This document shows, in pieces, positions 56,388 through 64,000 of a DNA stretch of 64,000 nucleotides. Positions within the stretch are counted from its first letter, which is position 1. Each line of letters begins with the position of its first letter. The position numbers and the translations under genes are program-made. The notes beneath the pieces were generated by a model. It was not told where the DNA came from, did no database searches, and saw only the letters and a list, made by a program, of their open reading frames with translations. Source of the stretch: Carposina sasakii (taxonomy: Eukaryota > Arthropoda > Insecta > Lepidoptera > Carposinidae); contig CP053156.1 of NCBI GenBank assembly GCA_014607495.2, positions 13,950,001 through 14,014,000 on the forward strand, given 5' to 3'.

Positions 56388-57133
56388 TAGAGTGGTTCCA
56401 GAGGAAGGTTTAATGTATATCAGCATTACACTTGTGCGAAGCCGGGATAAGTAGCTAGTTGCTTTATATAGATAAATATGCATCCGATTATCCGATCACT
56501 GCTAATGATTGACAATAAAATGAGTTACAGGCATTATGAAGATAAGGGTTATTATTACCTAGAGAATATATTTTTATATATAAATAAGTAATTATGGAGG
56601 CATATGCAAATCTAATAACTACAGTACTTTCAAAACTAGAAATTAAAATTAATAGTGTCGTGTCAAACCGAACATTATAGGTTATTTATCAATATGCTAA
56701 TATTTAATAGTGTTATAATGGGACAACCGGTCGGATATTTAAATATAAATATTAATGTCATGCCAGTCCATATTTAAACGTGTTGTAAAACAGAAGTGGC
56801 ATGGAGCAAAAATAAAAAATAAACATCTGATGACTAAGATACATTCTATAATAACTGTTGCCCGCGACTCCGTCCACTTAGACTACTCGTACATAATAAT
56901 ATGCTAGTTGGTTTTATCTTTTACAATATGAAACTTTCATACATATTCTCATATTAAAAAATAACCGATAGTCGTAGATGGTAGTGAACCTGCCTGCCAG
57001 TGACCAGATCCTGGATTTGAATCTCTGTGAGTGCAAACATTTATATTCTTAAACTTATTCTTTATTGTACACAGTAAAGTTTATTTTGATGAAGATCGAA
57101 GTGAATTTGTTCATGTCCTAAGAGTCGACTAAG
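56388..57133. other. mostly blank; decayed SINE and Helitron scraps
   Basis: CCCGCGACTCCGTCCACTTA at about 56862 is a Helitron scrap. At 56965-57035 CCGATAGTCGTAGATGGTAG and CCAGATCCTGGATTTGAATC are a decayed B-SINE head. Confidence 0.45.
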
Positions 57134-57271
57134 GCATTCTCTCAGGCGATAATCTAGTAACTTTTTACTGATAATTACACCTGTCTAGGCTAACATGGCT
57201 ATGATGATCGTACAGCTCTGATTACCCTTTTTCGGAAACGCAGCCGTGTAAAATATACATACGATATGTAA
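57134..57271 (+). repeat. interspersed repeat, family S
   Basis: GCATTCTCTCAGGCGATAAT, GGCTATGATGATCGTACAG, TTTTTCGGAAACGCAGCCG; matches 27859-28022. Confidence 0.62.
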
Positions 57272-58933
57272 ATAAAATACGAGTACTCGACACACATGTT
57301 GTGAGGCCTTTTGAAAGTTGTTTACAAATAAATACTAGAACGTTTCGACTCCACAGTTTTCTCTGCCCACGCCTATCAGTCTAAATAAATTTATTTGTAA
57401 TACCAGTGGTCGACATGTCGTAAACATTGATTTATTCTCAAAGTCATTCCACGGTCTATTTGTATATAGGTGTTGAATTCACCATTTTTAGCTTAGCATA
57501 AATTTAAAATATCAGAAGACCTTTACAAGATCATTAGTGATTTAATTATAATTTATGTAATATTTATCAAAAGAATGTTAATTTAGCTAAATAATTAAAC
57601 TTAAGAAATATTTACAAAACATTGGTTACATTCATAAGATAAAGCAATTCAATCGTAACGAAGTAAGAAGCATTTAGCTTTGATCTAAGCTAAACACTAC
57701 CTGATTTTTTTTTCTAACTTGCAATCGGTCACCGTCGAACATATTTGACGTTATTTCACTAAATATTTAGCATCAAAATTGAGAATTCAGCACATCTACG
57801 ATTAGATCCAAAGTCCATCTTAAAGTAATCAGTCGAGTATAATCTCTTGACGTTTAGCGACTAGCATCCAACTCAATCAGCCGTCCACCTATCTCGATTA
57901 CTAATCGATACGTTACGACTCTCGATTATCTCTGCCATTATCGGAGTCGCGTCTATTTGCATTTTATTGTCGATAAAATTTAACGATCATGTCGTGCGAA
58001 GGTGGAATCGATTCTCAAATTGATATTTTATCGATACCCGTCGACGGTGGTACTAAAGGCAGGCTTAATGGATGATATGTTTAGTATTTACAATCTTTGG
58101 TACAGATATATCAACGAATGCAAGTAGACTGAACGAACAGTTTAATGAGCCACTTCGGCTCTACTTAAAAAAAAATATTATTATCAGATATAATACCTAC
58201 CATTATGCAAGCAAGATATTGGATTTTTTTATTATACATATATCACGTAACAATGTATATGATAGCTTGTGTGATCTTCTGATATATTATAAGTTATATA
58301 ACTATCAAGTTTTTCTAATAGCATAATTACGGTACCTATTTACTAAATAAAAGATTAAGTTACTGAATAGTTCTTGAATACTTATAACCTAACAAACATC
58401 CATCATAACAAAACAACTAACATTCATAGCGATCCAACGTAGCAATGCCGCTAGTGTTTTGTTTTGGGCACCTTTGCACCGCAAGCGAGCCACAAGATAT
58501 TAGTTAATAAGTGTTCAGTAACTTTATATTTAATTTGATAAAATACAATAAACTATCAAGTTTAATCGAACACGAATCCCATCGGTAGTTTTTGCGAATA
58601 AAAAGTTTAAAGAATATCTACGAGTAGACAACCAAACATTTTCACAAACTTTCATATCTATTAGTAAGATTTGATCGTTTACTGTCAAAACTCCTACTGT
58701 TAGACAACATGTAATATTCAGATGGAAAACAGATTTTTGGTTATTTTTTAAGTGAAGCCATTTAACTTTTTCCATATCTTGTCTTACTATATCCGTGGCC
58801 AGTACTAATTCGCGTTGTTTCTGTTATATGCTGGAGCTATCTTTTCTATGGTTATGTTAGCATAAGGTTTTAATACATATGTCAAAATTAAACTTTAGTT
58901 CAGTAACTCGATTTGCCAATAAAAAACCGGTAG
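57272..58933. other. no recognised gene
   Basis: AT-rich; 57840-58070 is rich in ATCGAT/TCGATT motifs. Open frames at 58072-58326 and 58530-58775 have no domain. Confidence 0.45.
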
Positions 58934-59120
58934 ACCCGGTAGCTCAGTGGTTAGAGCAACTAGCACGGTATAATAATTTTGACACAGTTTTCAGAAATAT
59001 ATTGAGAGAGGTCCCACTTAACATATACTTTTTATCCCGGGAAAATGTTTTTATCCAGGATAATTTCGATATTTAGTATTTTGTGTAGTCCACGCGGACG
59101 GAGTCGCGGGCGTCCACTAG
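58934..59120 (+). mobile_element. truncated tRNA-like head joined to Helitron H1 end
   Basis: AGACCCGGTAGCTCAGTGGT (family T head) runs at about 58970 into TTTTCAGAAATATATTGAGA, TTATCCCGGGAAAATG and CGCGGACGGAGTCGCGGGCG ending CTAG. Whether the Helitron inserted into or captured the tRNA-like piece cannot be decided here. Confidence 0.65.
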
Positions 59121-59171
59121 TATAATATAATATAGTTGGCTTACTTAATTTACGTATAAGTTTTTTTCAGT

Positions 59172-59736
59172 TGAATCCCAACTAATATTAATAATGAAAA
59201 AGTAAGTTTGTTTGTTCGTTTGCAACCTCTTCACACTTTATTAACTTAACCAGTCTTCTTGAAATTTTGCATACATACAGGGTGTTTTTTAGTGGCCACC
59301 TTTAACGAAGGGTACGTATTCTATACATGAAATAAAGTAAGTTTATGCCAAAAAAAATGCTGGGAAAAAAAAAAATTTTTTTTGAAAAAAAAATTTAAAT
59401 TCCTTGATCGTGCGAAATTTATAGTGTCTAGTGTTTATGTTAGTTTTTTTATAGACAGATATTAATTATTTTTCGTGAAAAAATCCTGCTACGCGCGTCT
59501 ATGTGCATTTATGCAGAAAAACGCAGTCTATTTACTCAACTTTGGACCCTAATATTTTGGAAACCAGACACTTCCCAGGTATGCTTCCATGGAGAAAAAT
59601 GATCGTGATGATGAGGAGATTCCGTAGTTTTCGGAAACGTTGACGACCAAAAATCACCCTGTATAAATGGCAATACGAAGAAAGACATGGGGTACATTCT
59701 GTACTCCACATGAATGAAGTCATTGGCAACAGCTAG
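59172..59736 (-). mobile_element. Helitron-like element (H2) interrupted by a mini-element
   Basis: The left part ATCCCAACTAATATTAATAA ... CTTGAAATTTTGCATACA and the right part GGTACATTCTGTACTCCACA ... GGCAACAGCTAG read as one reversed H2 copy when 59278-59661 is ignored. Confidence 0.7.
59278..59661 (-). mobile_element. CAGGGTG mini-element, family B, copy 6
   Basis: 384 bp between TA dinucleotides, ends CAGGGTG and CACCCTG. Nearly identical to the inverted copy at 1916-2286; the main difference is a longer A/T tract near 59358-59400. It sits inside a Helitron-like element, so it is younger than that element. Confidence 0.82.
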
Positions 59737-59837
59737 TATCAAGTAAAATGACACTTCATTTCAAAGCAATACTAAACACAATAAACCCAAAATCGAAACC
59801 ACAGACCAAACACGAAACCCTCTTAAAAATCAAGCTC

Positions 59838-59962
59838 TACCCTCTCTACCCTCTGGCGACGCAGTTTCCGCTCGGAAGCCGGTAGAGGGCGCTCAAACAC
59901 GGGCTCCATTTCCGGCGGGAAGGCCAACATGGCGGCGCTTCCGGGCGACGACTGATTGGGCC
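59838..59962. promoter_or_regulatory. CpG-rich island with promoter-like motifs
   Basis: GC-rich in AT-rich surroundings. It contains TTCCGGCGGGAA (E2F/ETS-like), AACATGGCGGC (YY1/Pho-like GCCAT on the reverse strand) and CTTCCGG. Such clusters are typical of housekeeping promoters, but no gene follows convincingly on either strand: a LINE remnant lies to the right. Motif names are from general knowledge and the function is inferred. Confidence 0.35.
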
Positions 59963-60072
59963 TTTATTAAAAACTGACACCTGAGGCGGTTTTCTGTTTG
60001 GTTTGTTTATGGCGTTTTGAGAGGGTCGGATTTGTGCACTACTTGGATATTTGTTGAATAATGTTTTGATAA

Positions 60073-60150
60073 GTTTCTGCCCGGATGGCAAAGGATCGAG
60101 TGGTGTGGACTCAAAAGGGGGAAATCTTTGCCCAGCAGTGGGACACCACG
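60073..60150 (+). pseudogene. RTE-type ORF2 tail remnant
   Basis: The frame reads AKDRVVWTQKGEIFAQQWD then TTMANIK, matching the (K)DR..W...GE.F.QQW end of RTE ORF2 proteins. Upstream is a stop at 60070-60072. It is in frame with the next LINE remnant. Confidence 0.65.
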
Positions 60151-60154
60151 ATGG

Positions 60155-60402
60155 CTAATATTAAAAATACAGTTCCACCAGCCCCTTTTCACCATCGGGA
60201 TACTAGACGCAGACTAAAATATCACCCTTAAGTTGTTGATATCCCAGCCATCCGCACCAAACGTTATACTAACTCGTATATAATGCGAACAGCTAAGGAG
60301 TGGAAAGCACTTCCTGCCGATGTTTTTCCCGAGCACTACAATATTGGTCTTTTTAAAGCTAGAGTGAATAGGCACTTTCTAGGCAAACATGTACCACCTT
60401 TT
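60155..60402 (+). pseudogene. Jockey/CR1-like ORF2 carboxy-terminal remnant
   Basis: From 60187 the frame reads FHHRDTRRRLKYHP, a TAA, then VVDIPAIRTKRYTNSY, EWKALPADVFPEHYNIG and LFKARVNRHFLGKHVPP. The pattern R.A..W..LP..VFP..YN...FK..VN..L is the conserved tail of Jockey/CR1-group LINE ORF2. The internal stop and absence of RT or endonuclease show it is dead. The B-SINE begins at its end. Confidence 0.8.
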
Positions 60403-60630
60403 GACCGCCGATTGGTCTAGTAGGTAGTGACCCTGCCTACGACGCTATAAGTCCTGGGTTCGAATCCCGGTAGGTGCAAACATTGATATGATGAATATTG
60501 ATGTTTGTTTCCGAGTCATGGATGTTTCTATACTTATCTATGTATTTATATACTGTTACTTAGTACCCACGACACAAGACCTTAGGGATCTTAGTGTGGG
60601 ACTAGGTTAATGTGTTGTGTAGTGTAAAAA
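60403..60630 (+). repeat. tRNA-derived SINE (family B-SINE)
   Basis: GACCGCCGATTGGTCTAGTA, B-box GGGTTCGAATCCCGG, GTTTGTTTCCGAGTCATGG, CAAGACCTTAGGGATCTTAG, ending in an A run. Better preserved than 55265-55510. Confidence 0.82.
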
Positions 60631-60818
60631 AAAAACCTTAGGCCGCATCTTGCTTAACATCAGGCACGATGGCGGTCAAATGTTTTGACTAGACAAACAT
60701 TGGACCACCATCGTGCTATAAAAAATAAAACAAAAAATATTATGTTAGTTTTCATTTATCTAGGATCTCTACGATCTCTATAATCCTACAGTTTTTGGTA
60801 TGCTACTTTGGGAACATA

Positions 60819-61342
60819 GAGGAATAAGATGTCATGGAGTGTTAATGTCATACTCGTACTAACTGTTTCGATGCACCATTAGACTTTTCGGTGCCTCATA
60901 ATTCCAGTCCTTGACACTTAGATTCTATTAGTATAATGTATAGTAATGTACTGCATTGATGATGATCTCCGACCGTATTTCGGTCAACGCGACCAATCTC
61001 TACGGAGATTGACCAGGTACGCAGTAGATATTATAGTGCACAAGCATGTGCGCAAACACAGATGCACTCTCTATTCCGTTACCCTCATAGTCCGATGGGA
61101 CGGAAGCCGATACGACCGGAGAGAGATCAGGCGCAGGACCAACAGTAGTAGTAGTTTTATAGTCCGATGGGACGGGAATGTTCTACATTACTAATGTATT
61201 GTAGCGTATAGTAATGCAATCTAAGTGTCAAGGACTGGAATTGTGAGACACCGAAAAGTCTAATGGTGCATCGAAACTGTTTATGACATTAGGTCTACAC
61301 ACAGACTACTTAGTGTACTGACGGGTCTACATCTTATTCCTC
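60819..61342. mobile_element. long-TIR foldback element (TA-flanked) carrying a nested SINE
   Basis: GAGGAATAAGATG at 60819 and its reverse complement ending at 61342, each next to TA (60817-60818, 61343-61344). The inverted similarity extends about 130 bp on each side (e.g. TCCAGTCCTTGACACTTAGA with TCTAAGTGTCAAGGACTGGA). The centre is occupied by the C-SINE at 60956-61150. TA duplication suggests Tc1/mariner-type mobilisation (inference). Confidence 0.85.
60956..61150 (+). repeat. C-SINE nested in foldback element
   Basis: (GAT)n, CTCCGACCGTATTTCGGTCA, GCGCAAACACAGATGCACTC, AGTCCGATGGGACGGAAGCC and GAGAGATCAGGCGCAGGACC; reverse of 43573-43781. The block AGTCCGATGGGACGG recurs at about 61161. 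Confidence 0.72.
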
Positions 61343-61344
61343 TA

Positions 61345-62249
61345 TGAATATAACTATGCGCGTACATAGTATGTATAATAATTTATATTTGCTTTATTTC
61401 CTTTAAGTATGTAATTCTGACTCAATACACTATTACTGTAAAAATGTTTCAAAATAAGAAATTTATTTTAGCATTAGCTTTCCTTAAAAGGTACAGGAGT
61501 AAATTTTGCGCAAAACATTGTTTTAAAAAAATATGACAAAAGAAATCTGCCCACAAAAACGTGATAGAAATAAAAATGTTACAAAAGTTCTTCCCAGAAA
61601 ATCTAAAACCTATCAACATCATCATCAAACTTTGACAATCAACCGAACCGATTTCTTTCAGCACATAAAAAAAGTCCACTGTTTTACCAACATTTTACTG
61701 TGTTTCAAACCCAAAACTAAAATCTTTACTACAAGAATTCTTCCTAGCAAATAGGCAGTGCTGCTACTTGTAAAATTTGGAGAAATAACCATTTGTCTAT
61801 AAAGTCGTGAAGGCGTGTTTTATTGAAGCGGTCAGTAGACCCCAGGGGCCCGTAACGTGGACCCTATTGCTGATCTAAGTGCCCCAAGCTATATTGACCT
61901 ATATGAGTGTCGCTTCGATCTATGTTGCAAGAAAAGTCATTGAGTTGATCTACAAGTTCGTGGAAAATTATGTGCTGAATTCGGTACGAATAGAAAGATC
62001 TGTGATAATTTTAGCGGAAATATTATCTTTAAAATATATAATATCGAAAATCTGTATTTTATTGGTAACTAATAGTAATGGGTATTGAGAAGGTAAAAAT
62101 AAAATTCAAAACAAAAAAAGATTCAATCACCAGTAGTAAGGAATAGCGGGAGCTGGACCACTGACGTCATGGTCTCCTACGTCATAAACTTGAAATTTGC
62201 TAACTTTGCAAAAAGGTCATCACATATGGCTCATTCACATATGAGATGT
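61345..62249. other. no recognised gene
   Basis: AT-rich; a pair of overlapping open frames near 61449-61754 is low-complexity. Blank otherwise. Confidence 0.45.
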
Positions 62250-62355
62250 CATTAACTAATGAGTTGTGTGAGGGTAACGCCCCTCATTAACTAAGACACG
62301 CCTCCATTAGCTAATGACGTCTCATTAACTAAAAGACACGCCCCCCATTAACTAA
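62250..62355 (+). repeat. cluster of five CATTAACTAA motifs
   Basis: CATTAACTAA at 62250, 62285, 62323 and 62346 and CATTAGCTAA at 62305, with AGACACGCC following two of them. Spacing 35, 20, 18 and 23 bp. It could be a decayed short tandem array or a cluster of protein-binding sites. Confidence 0.7.
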
Positions 62356-62794
62356 TTATCAATATAAATGGACCAATAGCAGAGCATGGAGTACTAATAA
62401 CAAATCTCATTAAAGAATGCAACGCCCCATACATTAGGCGTCTAAGATGGCCGACTATATCACATGTTCAGCGCGTGATACCTCTGACGTTTACTTACTA
62501 ATGACCATACGACAGCATACCTTTGTGACATCATCAATGATTGCTTCTCTATATTTTGTTAATGCAAGTGACTCTTTATATCCCTTTGTAGCATTACTAT
62601 ATCAGAAAAACGCTGTACGAATCACGATGGAATTTTGTTAGGATAGAGAACATAATATTGGAGTACGGAATAGCATACTTATATGTATATTGCTTCTTGT
62701 AGCGCAGGTTGATGAAGTCGATGGCTGTATAGGAATCTTCATGGGTTTTTATAAAGCTACGTAGAATATGCAATGAAGGAATGACACAAGTATA
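62356..62794. other. no confirmed gene
   Basis: A 64-codon open frame begins at ATG 62447 in the context AAGATGGCC, but there is no recognisable domain. Otherwise blank. Confidence 0.4.
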
Positions 62795-62836
62795 TTTTCT
62801 GTAGCCCATACGAATGAAGTCGATAGCAACAGCTAG
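62795..62836 (+). mobile_element. Helitron 3'-end fragment
   Basis: GCCCATACGAATGAAGTCGA then TAGCAACAGCTAG; the same terminus type as 18225-18275. Confidence 0.5.
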
Positions 62837-63011
62837 TTTATAATATTGACCAATGTACTCACAGCATTCCTATCTACCCATTTACGAAAACCATCTTGTT
62901 TTTAATTGTATTTTTATTACTTTTGTCAGTAGGACAACATTCTTGAACCAATATTTCTACTTAGGTCATTAAGATACCTACCATTATTTATTTTGTAATA
63001 AGCAAAATTGG

Positions 63012-63018
63012 TATAAAA
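63012..63018 (+). promoter_or_regulatory. TATA box of the two-exon gene
   Basis: TATAAAA about 108 bp before the start codon, with an initiator-like ACAGTT at 63031-63036 and further candidates just downstream. Spacing suggests transcription starting near 63030-63045. Confidence 0.5.
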
Positions 63019-63119
63019 TGCATACATTTGACAGTTTCTATAGTTATAAGTGTTTGGTCTTCTCAAGACATAATAAGTACTACGTGCTCTTCGGTCCTCG
63101 CTGTTTTTACCCCACGAAA

Positions 63120-63732
63120 ATGGATGTAAGTATTTATTTTATTCCTAACTTTGTACTTTTTTATGAGATACAACTATGTATGTGCTCCGATTAAATGTAA
63201 CTAAATCTTTATTTCTGTCTATTCATAACAGTTAAAATATATTTATTTTTTATTGTTATAGCTTGCCTGTTGTATGAAGAAAGATGTAGATATAACCGAA
63301 GAAAATACCTACAAACAGTATTATTTCAATTACTCTGACGACGAAAACGAACTTACTCCACCATACTCAATGAAAAGACCGTGCAACCAGTCTCTCGACG
63401 AATTTTTTGAAGAACCAAAAAAGAAGAAGTCTAAACTAAATTCGTCCACCGTAGGGCGAGCAACCAAAGACGGAGGTATGTCTTATATATCGTCAAATAA
63501 GGACGATAAGACAGCAGCAACGCATTTTATTAAAATAGAAGTATATGAACTGAAAAAATTGGAGGACATCGATCCCAGCGAACACTGGAAACATGCTGAT
63601 GTACGCATAAAGTATTATGCAAGCGGAAATGATGAACACCATCGACGAACTCGGGGTCTCATTTATAATATAACGAAGGAGCTATCGAAGAGTCCGGATT
63701 CAAAAAAATTTACATTTCCACATCCAAAATGA
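63120..63732 (+). CDS. two-exon hypothetical lysine-rich protein (158 aa)
   Basis: The coding sequence is inferred as 63120-63125 (ATG GAT) plus 63262-63732. The 136-bp intron 63126-63261 begins GTAAGT and ends with a T-rich tract and TATAG; removing it keeps the frame and adds six residues (MDLACC) before the methionine at 63274. The product has an acidic, tyrosine-rich amino end, a nuclear-localisation-like PKKKKSK at about residues 54-60, and a charged carboxy half ending HPK. I see no signal peptide or membrane segment. I recognise no family. TATA box upstream and AATAAA signals downstream support a real transcription unit. Translation could alternatively start at 63274. It might be a lineage-specific or acquired gene. 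Confidence 0.65.
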
Positions 63733-63863
63733 ATCAGTCTACATGAACACATCATCAAGTATAAGTCAAGAATAAGTGTGTTGCTAATGATTTGTTATAC
63801 TCATACATATTGTTTCTCTTATTACTTTTATCATAATGTGTAGTAGGTATTTAGGGTATTGAT

Positions 63864-63889
63864 AATAAAAATCATTTTTACAAAATAAA
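63864..63889 (+). terminator. polyadenylation signals of the two-exon gene
   Basis: AATAAA at 63864-63869 and 63884-63889, 130-155 bp after the stop codon. Confidence 0.5.
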
Positions 63890-64000
63890 ACATATTTTTA
63901 TTTATTATAATAGGTACCTTAACCTAGTTACATATTACAAAAAAGTTATAAAAACGATGTAAACATTTGATATAACAAAAAGTCATTATTGATAGTGTCA

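Overview
This window looks like AT-rich, gene-poor nuclear DNA of a moth or butterfly. Evidence: tRNA-derived SINEs, RTE-type LINE tails ending in (GAT/GAA)n, abundant Helitron-like repeats with the conserved end motif CGCGGGCGTCCACTAGT (known from Lepidoptera as Lep1-type Helitrons), TA-flanked CAGGGTG mini-elements, and one full-length Ty3/Gypsy retrotransposon. There are no bacterial-style operons. Species is not determinable from sequence alone.

Layout. 1-3.9 kb: a SINE, an RTE-tailed fragment and two CAGGGTG mini-elements. 3980-9280: a 5301-bp Ty3/Gypsy element with two 363-bp LTRs that look identical by eye, a gag-protease-RT-RNase H reading frame (926 codons) and a separate integrase frame (526 codons) offset by one base. 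It sits inside a (TA)n tract that it splits. 9.4-10.9 kb: a Helitron-like cluster and a 123-bp tandem duplication. 10.9-23 kb: mostly unannotatable AT-rich DNA with scattered mini-elements. 23-28 kb and 53-61.4 kb: dense nests of SINE, LINE, Helitron and foldback elements, several inserted inside one another. 29-53 kb: isolated Helitrons, a 1.6-kb Helitron-like element with internal ~120-bp repeats (39.7-41.2 kb), LINE remnants and long blank stretches. 63.0-63.9 kb: the only convincing non-transposon gene, a two-exon gene with TATA box, GT-AG intron and poly(A) signals, encoding a 158-residue lysine-rich protein I do not recognise.

How the parts relate. The Gypsy element carries everything expected for its own copying except a continuous pol frame. 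The short elements have no coding capacity and must depend on enzymes encoded elsewhere: TA-flanked mini-elements on a mariner/Tc1-like transposase, SINEs and RTE-tailed fragments on LINE reverse transcriptase, Helitron-like repeats on a Rep/helicase. The nesting order gives relative ages, e.g. a SINE inside a foldback element at 61.0 kb and a mini-element inside a Helitron-like copy at 59.3-59.7 kb.

I did not find a clearly new biological system. The best candidates for a second look are the position of the Gypsy frame break (RNase H/integrase rather than gag/pol), its unusual primer-binding site, the orphan two-exon gene, the palindromic mini-elements, and a 96-nt hairpin at 29.1 kb. All alignments were done by eye, so boundaries of repeats are approximate unless a terminal motif fixes them.
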